From assembly GCA_016779125.1 (NCBI GenBank), contig JADHOF010000008.1:1-32191 (forward strand): DNA of 32,191 nucleotides, written 5' to 3'. Shown piece after piece: positions 15,422 to 24,300 of the stretch (positions within the stretch are counted from its first letter, which is position 1; each line of letters opens with the position of its first letter). The DNA comes from Verrucomicrobiia bacterium (GTDB taxonomy: Bacteria; Verrucomicrobiota; Verrucomicrobiia; Limisphaerales; JAYPXF01). The notes under the pieces were generated by a model, which did not search any database, was not told the origin of the DNA, and saw only the letters and a list, made by a program, of their open reading frames with translations. Both the position numbers and the translations under genes were made by a program.

Positions 15422-17536
15422 TCAGTAGTAGTAGCTGGCGAAGGCGTGAAAGAAGACGAGCACCGGCAACGGCCAGGTCAACGCGACGTGAAAGGACTGC
15501 CATCCTTTCCGCAACCAGCGTCCCCATGGATCGATCATGCTTCGTTCCACCGCCGTGACCAAACCCGCCATGCCCCCGATCCCGGCGAGCAGGAGAAAGT
15601 TGACGCCCAGCAGAAAATTAAGGTTGTGACCAAGATGCAGACCCGTGTGCAGAAACAGAACCAGAAGCGTACCGACCCCGATCCCCGCGTGCAGCACCCG
15701 CCAATGTCCAAAATCTCCCAATGAAAACCTGCGTATCCGCTTCCGAAGCGAAAGCACCATGCTCAGGACCGACAGTCCCACCAGAGCAAATCCGGTGACC
15801 TGCTTTACAAAGTGATCGCTCCAGAGAGATTCGATCTTTGACACCCTTTGCACGGAGTCGGAAACCGGCATTTCAAATGCAGCAATTGGCACCAAAATCA
15901 GAAGACACAGGAGGGAAACCAGCCCCAACGCGAACCCGCCGCGGGGCTCAACCACCACGTCCTGTGGCGCACCGATAATGCGGGACACCACCGGCGCGCA
16001 GGACCCGCAGACCGAGGATGCCCCCGTTCTCGCCGCGATATCCGGAACGGAGGACGCGCCCTCGCGACACGCCGCCACGATCTCCCGTTTGCAGATGCCC
16101 ATGCAGTTGCAGACCTCGGCGGTTTCAGGCCAATCGGCGGGATCAGCCGTAACCTGCGGCCTCCAGAGGAGCCCCTGTTCAATGAAGCGGTTGATGTTCC
16201 AAGGCCAGATCCGCCTCCGCTTCCGGATGACCTCCCGCACGCGGGAGATCTCCGTCCAACCACCGATCTCAATGGCACCAACGATGCGCCCCCCCAGAAC
16301 GGAAATTCTCCGGTAGGTGCCGTTGAATTCGCTCGAATAGGAGGGGCATTCCGATTGGAACTCCCCGACCGCCGCGACCTCGATCTTCTCGAGCTTCAGG
16401 ATGGCCGACTGATCGGGCTCCCTAAAGACAGCCGCGCCTCCGTGGAGATTCTCCGCAAGCACGTCCGCCATCTCATACCCGGGCAGAACAAGTCCATAGG
16501 GCGCTCCCTTGAAGGCGGCGCATTCGCCGACCGCGTAAACCATGGGGTCGGAGGTCTCCAAACGCTCATTCACCTGGATGCCGCCACGGGGCCCCACCTC
16601 AAGTCCACACGCGCGGGCCAGCTCATCACAGGGTCGAATGCCGGTTGCGAACACCACCATGCCCACCTTCACGCAGGTGCCGCTCTTGAATACCACGACG
16701 AGCTCCTCACCTCGTCGCTCGATTGATTCAGTCGTCTGGGCATTGTGCACCACCACCCCGGATTCCTGAATCCGGGACTGAAGGATGCGGGAGGCTTCGA
16801 GCGGCAGCTGCTTCGACATCAAACCGGAACCGCGTTCCACCACATGGGTGCGCAGACCAAGCTTGATAAATGCCTCCGCCGCCTCCAGCCCGAGAAGGCC
16901 GCCTCCGATTATCAGAACGCTTCCGCACCCGGCGGCCCGGGATCGTATGCGCCGCAGGTCGCTCAGACTGCGATAGACATACACGCCTTCCAGATCCCCT
17001 CCGGGTATTTCAGGACGGAAGGCATGTGAGCCTGTTGCGAAAACGAGCCTGTCATATGGCACTCTTTTTCCGCTTTGCGAATGTACAACTTTTTCTTCGC
17101 GATCGACCAGGACGACAGGATCGCCGGTGTGAAGTTTGATTTCATGTTTCTCATACCAATCGCTTCCCTTCAGTTCCAGTTGTCGGGCGGAGGTGCCGTG
17201 GAGAAAGTCCGTCAGATTGACCCGATCAAGCGCCGGATGCGGTTCGGCTCCAAAAACGGTCACATCCCATTTTTCAAGCCCGCCTCCGGCAACCATTCGA
17301 TCCAAGACCCGCAGCCCGACCATGCCATTGCCGATGACGACCAGCCTTTCCCTGACCGCCACTGGATTGGGCAATGAAGCATGGCCGGACCTTCCGGGCC
17401 TCGCATTCCTCATTCGTTTCAATAAGCCTGCCATTCGCTTTTCGGTCCTCGACCGCTGCCGGGCTTGTAGCATCAGCGATGCCAGATGGGGCGGAATGCC
17501 TCTCGCGAAACCTCCAAATCTATAGCGGACTTCCAT
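15422..17536 (-). CDS. NirB-like FAD/NAD(P)H oxidoreductase fused to BFD [2Fe-2S] and a di-haem b membrane domain
   Basis: A 704-residue fusion from the ATG at 17536 (the ORF's 17575 start is a TTG). Residues about 60-400 match the N-terminal FAD/NAD(P)H part of the nitrite reductase large subunit (RLVVIGNGMVGLRVLDRM, LDRVNLTDFLHG, VLIIGGGLLGLEAAEAF, VYAVGECAAF). A BFD-like domain follows with C476-x-C478 (VCNCMGICK) and C510-x2-C513. The sirohaem/4Fe-4S half of NirB is absent. In its place are five predicted helices; the third has H616 and H630 and the fifth H683 and H697, each spaced H-x13-H, the ligand pattern of ferric-reductase/NOX-type di-haem b proteins. Arginine-rich loops after helices 2 and 4 put the flavin side in the cytoplasm. 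Predicted flow is NAD(P)H to FAD to [2Fe-2S] to two haems b to a periplasmic acceptor. It heads the operon. Confidence 0.9.
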   Translation of the reverse strand: MEVRYRFGGFARGIPPHLASLMLQARQRSRTEKRMAGLLKRMRNARPGRSGHASLPNPVAVRERLVVIGNGMVGLRVLDRMVAGGGLEKWDVTVFGAEPHPALDRVNLTDFLHGTSARQLELKGSDWYEKHEIKLHTGDPVVLVDREEKVVHSQSGKRVPYDRLVFATGSHAFRPEIPGGDLEGVYVYRSLSDLRRIRSRAAGCGSVLIIGGGLLGLEAAEAFIKLGLRTHVVERGSGLMSKQLPLEASRILQSRIQESGVVVHNAQTTESIERRGEELVVVFKSGTCVKVGMVVFATGIRPCDELARACGLEVGPRGGIQVNERLETSDPMVYAVGECAAFKGAPYGLVLPGYEMADVLAENLHGGAAVFREPDQSAILKLEKIEVAAVGEFQSECPSYSSEFNGTYRRISVLGGRIVGAIEIGGWTEISRVREVIRKRRRIWPWNINRFIEQGLLWRPQVTADPADWPETAEVCNCMGICKREIVAACREGASSVPDIAARTGASSVCGSCAPVVSRIIGAPQDVVVEPRGGFALGLVSLLCLLILVPIAAFEMPVSDSVQRVSKIESLWSDHFVKQVTGFALVGLSVLSMVLSLRKRIRRFSLGDFGHWRVLHAGIGVGTLLVLFLHTGLHLGHNLNFLLGVNFLLLAGIGGMAGLVTAVERSMIDPWGRWLRKGWQSFHVALTWPLPVLVFFHAFASYYY

Positions 17537-17615
17537 GCCTGAAATCGATGGATTCGCTGGAGGCCCATGCAGCAAGGCAGGCCGGATTGCCTCTCGCAGC
17601 CGAAATCAGATCACC

Positions 17616-17639
17616 CGCGCGGGCTCAGGCGCCCGCGCG
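17616..17639. repeat. Perfect 9-bp GC hairpin in the operon leader
   Basis: CGCGCGGGC and its exact complement GCCCGCGCG are separated by six bases (TCAGGC). The stem is fully G/C and has no adjacent T-run on either strand, so it is not a classical terminator. It lies about 80 bases upstream of the ATG at 17536 and would be in the 5' leader if transcription starts further upstream. Confidence 0.5.
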
Positions 17640-17972
17640 CTTGGCTCCGCCCCCGCCGGCTGCTGCTCAGGTTTGCTCACCTGTATAAAAAACCGTCCAG
17701 ACTGCGACGAACTGAACAGGCCGAGGCATTCGCGAAATTCATGACAGAACCCCGCTTTGCTTTCGGAACTACGCATCGAAACCGAAAAGGAGAATTCACC
17801 GTGTCTCTTTCGAACAATCGTACATCATCAGGACCGATTCCCGATCGCCGCCTGTCGAATACGGGGTCCCTCGGACAAAGTTGCCAGACCCACGCTGGTT
17901 CACGGCAAAAAGAAGAGCAACCCGAAGAAGCGGAAGTAACCGACCTTGCTTCTCCTTCCGCGCAAGCGCGCC

Positions 17973-18116
17973 GCGCACGGCCCAATCGAACCACACGGCC
18001 GGGAGGCGTTCTGTCAGCTTGGGCCGAGCGCGCGCGAGGTCCTTCGTTTCGCACCGATCCCGGGCAAGGTCGTACAGCTCCCATTGTTTGGTCCGGCTGT
18101 CCCATACGACCTTCAC
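17973..18116 (-). pseudogene. C-terminal fragment of an arylsulfatase-family gene
   Basis: On the minus strand this stretch reads KVVWDSRTKQWELYDLARD and continues CETKDLARARPKLTERL and AVWFDWAVR. This is the usual tail of arylsulfatases, where the last strands (WELYDL..DR.E..DLA) are followed by a helix ending in W-x-x-W-A. There is no start, no FGly motif and no catalytic part upstream: beyond 18116 the frame loses resemblance, and below 17973 it runs into unrelated sequence. It is a remnant about 48 codons long, lying downstream of an intact sulfatase (18299-19747) but not a simple duplicate of its tail. Confidence 0.65.
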
Positions 18117-18164
18117 AGTCGTCGGGGGCCGCCAACAAATTACGACAATAATGAATCACGATGT

Positions 18165-18245
18165 TGGCTGGGAAGGCGCCGGGAATGGAGTTTCGCTGGA
18201 GCGACCTATCAGGTCATGGCCCGGGGGAATCGATGGGAACCGCGA
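18165..18245 (+). pseudogene. N-terminal fragment of a REP-associated tyrosine transposase (RAYT/IS200-like)
   Basis: The + frame reads RRREWSFAGATYQVMARGNR, close to the standard RAYT opening (R-x-x-FPGA-x-YHV-x-x-RGNR). The match stops after about 25 codons; there is no catalytic HUH motif or tyrosine helix downstream, and the intact sulfatase ends about 50 bases further on. It is a dead fragment next to, and pointing away from, the sulfatase tail remnant. No matching inverted repeats bounding a complete element were found. Confidence 0.5.
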
Positions 18246-18298
18246 CTCAATCTTCCCCAAAAAGGGGGCTGGGTTTGACCGCAACCCGACAGTTCCGC

Positions 18299-19747
18299 CT
18301 ATTGGCTGGGTCGCAACGGACGGTGGTCCGGGTGATCGGGGGGGGCGAGGAGGCGGCGGGCCTTGGATCGGCCGCCTTTCCAGATGTCGTATTGGGGGTC
18401 GGCGTATTCTTCAAAGAATCCGTCCAGCCGGGTCGCGAGGGCTTGTTGCCGTTGTTTGTGACCGGGTTGGCCGAAGAGGTTGAAGCGTTCGTGCGGGTCC
18501 TGCTTCATGTCATATAACTCGCCGGGGCCTTCCGGCGAACGGCGTGCGACGTATTTCCAGTCTTCGGTGCGGATGGATCGCGTGCCTTCCATCTCGTAGA
18601 ACATCCTGGTTTCCCAAGGCATCGTTCCGCCCCGCAGCACCTCGGCAAAGCTGCGGCCGGGCAGTTTCGGGCTTTGTGGAATGCGGTTCTTCAGGCCCAT
18701 GTAGTCCAGCACACTGGGAAGGAAGTCGTAGTTGGCGATCATCATGTCGGGGCGGCCGGGCTTCACTCCGCCGGGATGCCGCACGATGAAGGGGACCTGC
18801 ATCATCAAGTCGTGCGCGCCGAAGGGCCGGGTGTGATCCCCCATGCCGAAGAATCCGTTCTGGCCACCCATCCAACCCTGATCTCCGGCGAAGACGACGA
18901 TGGTGTCCTCGTCGAGCCCATGCTTCTTGAGCGTATTGAGGATCGCGCCCACTCCGTCGTCGATGCCGCTGACCTCGGCGGCCACGCGCCGGATGCTCAC
19001 CGGATTGTTATGGTAGGCCAGGTTGTTGTATTGCCAGGGATGCGCCGTGTCGCGCGGGAAGGAGAGCAGGTCCTTGTCGGCGTAGTATTCCGCGTGGCGA
19101 TTCTGCGCAGGACGCAGAAGCAGCGGGCCGAGGCAGTAGGGTCCGTTGTAGGCCAGGTAGAGGAAGAAGGGTTTGTCCTTGTTCTGCTCGATGAAGCGGA
19201 TGCCGTGTTCCGTCCAGAGATCGGTCATGTATTTGGGCGTCTGCTTGACCTCGCCGTTCTCGATGACGGGATCCTCGTACATGTTTCCCGTGCTGCCGCG
19301 CACCATGGTGGCCCAGTAGGAAAAACCGTCCTGCGGGTTGAGGTTGTCGCCCAAATGCCATTTGCCGCTGAGGCCGCAGACATAGCCTTCGGAGTGGAGA
19401 ATTCCCGGCAGCGTTTGAAACTCCTTGAGCGTGTAATAGGCCTCCGGTCCCATCATGTATTTGTTGTCGAGAAAGGAGTGCAGACCGTGCTGCGAGGGAA
19501 TCAGTCCGGTCAGGTAGGTGGCGCGGGTGGGTGAGCAGACAGGATTGCTCGCCATCGCCCGCATGAATTGCGCTCCCTCCGCCGCCATGCGGTCCAGATT
19601 GGGCGTACGGATGTCCTTGTTGCCGTAGCAGCCAAGCGTCCAGGCACCGTGATTGTCGGTAAGGATGAAGACGAGGTTGGGCCGTCTGGCCGCATGGACG
19701 GAGGCCGACAGGAGGACTGCGACTAGCAGGAACAGGCGGGCTTTCAT
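18299..19747 (-). CDS. Secreted sulfatase (formylglycine-dependent)
   Basis: A 482-residue sulfatase with a signal peptide (MKARLFLLVAVLLSASVHAA), the first metal-binding block NLVFILTDNHG, and the formylglycine site NPVCSPTRATYLTG, with C71 as the residue converted by the FGly-generating enzyme. Later blocks GLSGKWHLGD and VVFAGDQGWMGGQNGFFGMGDH supply further catalytic and calcium ligands, and GELYDMKQDPHERFNLF is the C-terminal signature. It should hydrolyse sulfate esters, probably on polysaccharides, in the periplasm or outside. It is leftward and divergent from the WbuC cupin gene. Substrate class cannot be assigned by eye. Downstream lies the decayed second sulfatase fragment. Confidence 0.93.
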   Translation of the reverse strand: MKARLFLLVAVLLSASVHAARRPNLVFILTDNHGAWTLGCYGNKDIRTPNLDRMAAEGAQFMRAMASNPVCSPTRATYLTGLIPSQHGLHSFLDNKYMMGPEAYYTLKEFQTLPGILHSEGYVCGLSGKWHLGDNLNPQDGFSYWATMVRGSTGNMYEDPVIENGEVKQTPKYMTDLWTEHGIRFIEQNKDKPFFLYLAYNGPYCLGPLLLRPAQNRHAEYYADKDLLSFPRDTAHPWQYNNLAYHNNPVSIRRVAAEVSGIDDGVGAILNTLKKHGLDEDTIVVFAGDQGWMGGQNGFFGMGDHTRPFGAHDLMMQVPFIVRHPGGVKPGRPDMMIANYDFLPSVLDYMGLKNRIPQSPKLPGRSFAEVLRGGTMPWETRMFYEMEGTRSIRTEDWKYVARRSPEGPGELYDMKQDPHERFNLFGQPGHKQRQQALATRLDGFFEEYADPQYDIWKGGRSKARRLLAPPDHPDHRPLRPSQ

Positions 19748-19838
19748 GAATCAGGTTCTAGCTGCGAACGGAGGCGAACACAATTCCGTTGGCGGGATAG
19801 ATTGACCCGGGGAAGGCAGGCACCTATTGAAACCGGCG

Positions 19839-20330
19839 ATGATCACCGAGATCGACGATGCCCTGTTTTCGGATCTGCTAAGCAAGGCGGAGGAGTCGCC
19901 TCGCAGACGCGCGCACCACGTCTTCCACCAGAGCCATGACGAACTTGTCCAGCGGCTGTGCATCGCTTTGCGCCCCGGCACCTACGTGCGTCCGCACAAC
20001 CATCACGTGAGCGGCAAATGGGAACTCCTGCTCGTGCTTCGTGGGAGGGTGGAACTGTTGGAGTTTGCCGATGATGGTCGGCTTTTGAGCCGGCGAACCC
20101 TGTCGGCCGACAGCGGGCTGAGCGCGGTCGAATTGTCGGCGAACACCTGGCATTCGCTGATCCCAACAGGCGACGAGGCGGTCATCATGGAGGTCAAGCA
20201 AGGCCCGTTTGCCGCAACAGCCCCCGAGGAATTCGCTGCCTGGTCGCCCGAGGAAGGAGCGCCGGAGGTCGCGTCGTATCTTGCGTGGTCCGCCAAAGCC
20301 GAGCTTGGAGACGTCTATCGTCCGAACTGA
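19839..20330 (+). CDS. WbuC-family cupin metalloprotein
   Basis: The product matches WbuC, a small cupin often found in surface-polysaccharide gene sets: an N-terminal helix ending ESPRRRAHHVFHQSHDELVQR, then the cupin core RPGTYVRPHNHHVSGKWELLLVLRG with metal-ligand histidines and a glutamate, and a later ANTWHSLIP histidine. The reaction is unknown. The ORF track opens at a TTG (19827); I use the ATG at 19839 because WbuC proteins start close to the ID-x-x-L helix, although a GGCAGG sequence is better spaced for the TTG. A possible -35 TTGACC lies at 19802. It is followed 73 bases later by an EamA transporter on the same strand. Confidence 0.85.
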   Translation: MITEIDDALFSDLLSKAEESPRRRAHHVFHQSHDELVQRLCIALRPGTYVRPHNHHVSGKWELLLVLRGRVELLEFADDGRLLSRRTLSADSGLSAVELSANTWHSLIPTGDEAVIMEVKQGPFAATAPEEFAAWSPEEGAPEVASYLAWSAKAELGDVYRPN

Positions 20331-20403
20331 AGCCGGGGGCGCGCGAATCCCGCTTTTGGTTTGATTCCGATTTGAAAGAGCGGATGGTCCCGGGCCATTT
20401 GTC

Positions 20404-21303
20404 ATGTCCTGGGTCCTTCTCTCCATCCTGTCGGCGATGTTTCTTGGGGTCTATGACCTCACGAAAAAGGCCGGCGTGCGGGAGAACGCGGTTCCGCCCG
20501 TGCTGTTCCTCAGTGTCCTGGCGGGCGCGACGGTCTGGACGCCGTTTCTGATCTGGTCGCTGTGTTCGCCGGAGACCTTTCCCTCGGATCGCTTTCTCGT
20601 TCGCAACCTGACCTGGCTGGAGCACGGGTTGTTGTTTGCCAAATCCGCGTTGGTGGCCTCCGCGTGGATCTTCAACTACTTCGCGGTGAAGCATCTGCCG
20701 GTTTCCATCGCTTCGCCCATTCGCGCCACCTCGCCGCTATGGACCATTCTCATCGCGGTGTCGGTGTTGGGAGAACGACCGAGTCTGCCGCAATGGGGGG
20801 GAATCGCGGTGATTCTAGCGGCCTTCTACGCATTCTCTTTTGTCGGCCGATTGGAAGGGATTCACTTTCACAAGGATCGCTGGGTTGGATTCATGGTGGT
20901 GGCCACGTTGCTGGGATCCTTGAGCGCGCTTTACGACAAATACCTGTTGCAGACCCGTGGTTTGGAAGCGGCTTCCGTGCAGTGCTGGTTCTCGATCTAC
21001 CTGGTCTTCGTGCTGGCCCCCTTCTGTCTGGCCTGGCGGCTGGGTCGCTTTGGAAACCGGCGGTTTGAATGGCGGTGGAGCATCCCGCTGATCGGGGTGA
21101 CATTGCTGGTCGCCGACTTCTTCTACTTCATCGCCGTCGGAAAGGTGGACGCCTTGATTTCGGTCATCTCGGTTCTGCGCCGTTGCGCGGTGCTGATCAC
21201 CTTTTTCGGCGGTATCGCGCTCTATCGGGAAAAGAATTTCTGGCCGAAATTCCGTTGTATCCTTGCGCTGCTGCTCGGAATCCTGCTCTGCAATTGGAAA
21301 TGA
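20404..21303 (+). CDS. EamA/DMT-family membrane transporter
   Basis: A 299-residue, very hydrophobic protein of the drug/metabolite transporter type with two EamA repeats and about ten helices. Recognisable parts are the first helix LLSILSAMFLGVYDLTKKA, the end of repeat one (HLPVSIASPIRATSPLWTIL, then LGERPSLPQWGGIAVILAAF), and repeat two ending FFYFIAVGKVDALISVIS and ALLLGILLCNWK. It should sit in the inner membrane and move small metabolites; the substrate is unknown. ATG at 20404. It is convergent with dnaE, with 26 bases between stops. Confidence 0.88.
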   Translation: MSWVLLSILSAMFLGVYDLTKKAGVRENAVPPVLFLSVLAGATVWTPFLIWSLCSPETFPSDRFLVRNLTWLEHGLLFAKSALVASAWIFNYFAVKHLPVSIASPIRATSPLWTILIAVSVLGERPSLPQWGGIAVILAAFYAFSFVGRLEGIHFHKDRWVGFMVVATLLGSLSALYDKYLLQTRGLEAASVQCWFSIYLVFVLAPFCLAWRLGRFGNRRFEWRWSIPLIGVTLLVADFFYFIAVGKVDALISVISVLRRCAVLITFFGGIALYREKNFWPKFRCILALLLGILLCNWK

Positions 21304-21329
21304 AATGAACAGCCGCCCGTCGCGCCAGG

Positions 21330-24300
21330 TCAGTCGCCGCCCTTTCGCGCCCAGGACGGGCGCTGACGCTCGGGCAGATCGCGGTTGACGGTGGCGAAGT
21401 AGGCGTCGCTGCCGAGCAACTCGTTGACGGCGGCCTCAAACTCCGTGGAAGGCGCGACGGCATAGCGTTCGTGGGCCTCGATGTAGACATGTTCCCCGCC
21501 GGCCATGCGGATGCGGAGGAAGAGCGGGCAACGGCCGCGGTTGGCTTCCGCGAGGTTCATCGCCTGATTCAGCATGCCCTCGTTCAGATGAGCCGCATCG
21601 ACGCGGAGAAAGACCTGTTCCGTGAAACGCTTCGGGGCGTCCTCAAGCTTGAGGATGTCCTGCGGGAAAAACTTCGGCCGGTCTTCGGCGTTGTTGACCT
21701 CGCCGATGATCATGAGGGCGGTGTTGGCTTCGAGCAGGTGTTTGAATTTGTCGAAGTTGTCGTTCATCACCAGCACCTGAAAGGTTCCCTGCAGATCCTC
21801 CAGCGTCATCATCGCGTAGGCCTTGCCGGACTTTTTTGAAAAGCCCTGCTGAATGGCCGCGACGTAGCCGCCGATACGGGTCATGGAGCGATCTTCCAGT
21901 GTTTTCGCGGTTTCCGAATTGGCCAGGCAGTAGTTCTGCATGATCGACGCGAAAGGCGTGAGCGGATGGCCGGAGATGTAGAAGCCGAGCAGCTCCTTCT
22001 CGGCCTTGAGCATTTCGGATTGCGGCCACTCGGGCAGACGCGCGAGCTGCTTTTCCTCGATCCCCTGCGCCTCGTCCATCATGCCGAAGAGCGAGGCCTG
22101 TCCGCGTTCGCGATCCGCGATAATGGAGGCGGCCCGCTGGAGGGCCTCGTCGATCGCGGCGAACAGGGTCGCCCGCGTCTCGCCGAACGAGTCGCAGGCA
22201 CCGGCCTTGACCAGGGATTCCAACACCTTGCGGTTGACGGTGCGGCTGTCCAGGCGCTCGCAGAAGTCGTTCAGATTCCTGAAGGGACCGCCTTCTTCGC
22301 GGGCCTTGACCATGGTCTCCACCGCCGCTCCGCCGACGCCCTTGATGGCCTCCAGTCCGAAACGGATGACGGTGCCCTCGCGGGCCGGGGCGAACTGGGC
22401 GCGGCTCTCGTTGACGTCCGGCGGCAGCACCTGGATCTTCATTCCGGCCGCCTCGGCGATGTATTCGCTGAGCTTGGCCGTGTCCGCCATGTCGTTCGTC
22501 ATCATGGCGCAGTAGAATTCCACCGGATAGTTCGCCTTCAGGTAGGCGGTCTGGTAGGCGACGATGGCGTAGGCGGCGGCGTGGGATTTGTTGAATCCGT
22601 ATCCGGCGAACTTTTCAAGGATGTCGAAGATCTGGTTGGCGCGATCGGCGGGAATGTTGTTGACCTCCTTGCAGCCGGCAACGAACAGCTTCCGTTGCTT
22701 GGCCATCTCCTCGACCTTCTTCTTGCCCATCGCGCGGCGCAGAAGATCCGCCTTGCCCAGACTGTAGCCGGCGAGGAGCTGCGTGGCCTGCATCACCTGT
22801 TCCTGATAGATGAGGATGCCGTAGGTCTCGTTTGAAATCTTTTCGAGCAGCGGATGCTCGTACTTGATCTGAACCTCCCCGTGACGACGTCGGATGAAGT
22901 CCGGAATCAGGTCCATCGGGCCGGGGCGATAGAGGGCGACCAAGGCGGTGATGTGCTCGACGGACTGGATCTGGAATTTTCGGCACAGGTCGCGCATGCC
23001 CCCGGATTCCAACTGGAACACGCCGAGGGTGTTTGCGTTGTTCAACAGCTCGTAAGTCTTGTGATCGTCGAGGGGCAGCAGATCGACGTCGATCTCGATG
23101 CCCTTCGTCTTTTTGACCATGTCGCAGGCGTTGCGAATGACCGTGAGAGTCTTGAGCCCGAGAAAATCCATCTTGAGCAGACCCAGCTCCTCGACCGGAC
23201 CGCCGCCGTACTGGGTCACCAACGTACCGCTGTCGTCCATCTTCAGCGGCAGGATATCGACGAGCGGCTTGTCCGAAATGACGACGCCGGCGGCGTGGAT
23301 CGACGTGTTGCGCGTCATGTTTTCCAGCACGAAGGCCGTGTCGACGAGTTCGCGCGCCTGCGGTTCCGTCTCGTAGGCCAGCTTGAAGTCGGGCGATTGT
23401 TCCAGGGCCTTCCGGAGCGTCATCTTGAGCTCGTTCGGAATCATCTTCGCGAGCCGGTCGGTGTCGCTGAAACCCATTCCCATGGCGCGGCCGACGTCGC
23501 GGATCGCCGCCTTGGCCCCCATCGTTCCGAAGGTGACGATCTGGGCCACGGAATCCGCCCCGTATTTGTCGCGGACATATTCGATGATCTCCTGGCGGCG
23601 ATCATCCGCGAAGTCGATGTCGATGTCCGGCGGGCTGACGCGCTCGGGATTGAGGAAGCGCTCGAAGAGGAGGTTGTAGCGGATCGGATCGACGTTCGCG
23701 ATTTCGAGCAGGAAGGTGACGAGCGAACCGGCGGCCGAGCCACGGGCCACGCAGGAGACGCCGATGCTGCGTCCGTAGAGCACGAATTCGGCGACGATGA
23801 TGAAGTAGGAGACGTAGCCCATCTTCTGAATCACGCCGAGCTCGACCTCGATGCGGTCAATGAGAACCTGGATCGCCGCCCGGACTTCCGGGTCCTCCAG
23901 AGGCTTTTCGGGAAGCGGCTTTTCGGGGTCGGCCGGCTTGTAGCTGGGCAGTCGGCGCGGATCGCCGATGTGATTGATTTCAAACTCCTCGCCTTTGGGA
24001 GTGAGAATCAGGCCGTACCGCTTCGCGAAACCGTCGCAGCAAAGTTTTCTCAGGAACCCCTCGCGGGTGAAGCCCTCGGGCGGGTTGGCTGCCGGGTAGT
24101 GCTGCGACTTGAAATCGAACTCGACGGCGCATTTCTCAGCGACCTCCAGCGTGTTGGTGCAGGCTTCGGGCACCTCGGAAAAGATCGCGTTCATCTCATC
24201 CGCGCCACGGAGATGAAACTGCTCCTTCACGTAACTCAGACTCATCCGCTCGGGGTTGTTGATCGTGGTCTGGGTTCCGACGCAGACCAACACGTCGTGC

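Larger units (their letters stand above)
17537..18298. other. Gene-free stretch with decayed fragments
   Basis: About 760 bases between the fusion oxidoreductase start and the sulfatase stop contain no convincing intact gene. It holds a GC-rich hairpin, a leftward sulfatase-tail fragment and a rightward transposase-head fragment, described separately. The ORFs listed here (for example 17677..18159 and 17567..18151) are arginine/serine-rich chance frames. The operon promoter should lie in the part nearest 17536, but I could not find a convincing -35/-10 pair. Confidence 0.7.

Noticed and set aside
15420-15527. The upstream extension of the multihaem cytochrome ORF
   Set aside because: It lies wholly inside the end of the fusion gene; the ATG at 15419 begins a proper membrane anchor 2 bases after that gene's stop.
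17668-17683. A CAGGT/ACCTG hairpin next to a TATACA-like -10 element
   Set aside because: The stem has five pairs, and no -35 element lies at a suitable distance from TATACA, so neither a terminator nor a promoter can be supported.
17725-17744. A possible NsrR site upstream of the fusion oxidoreductase (TTCGCGAATGC and ATGAATTT half-sites on the minus strand)
   Set aside because: One half resembles the consensus, but the spacing is three bases instead of one and the other half is poor. Not strong enough to list as a feature.
17757-17939. A rightward ORF with a basic tail (GKKKSNPKKRK)
   Set aside because: The tail looks protein-like, but no family is recognised, the frame overlaps the decay zone, and composition is otherwise random.
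17677-18159. A 160-residue leftward ORF
   Set aside because: It is out of frame with the sulfatase-like fragment and is rich in Arg, Ser and Cys; it is a chance frame in decayed DNA.
18260-18285. A CCCC-AAAAA-GGGG hairpin after the sulfatase stop
   Set aside because: The stem has only four pairs and no T-run follows on the minus strand, so it is a poor terminator candidate.
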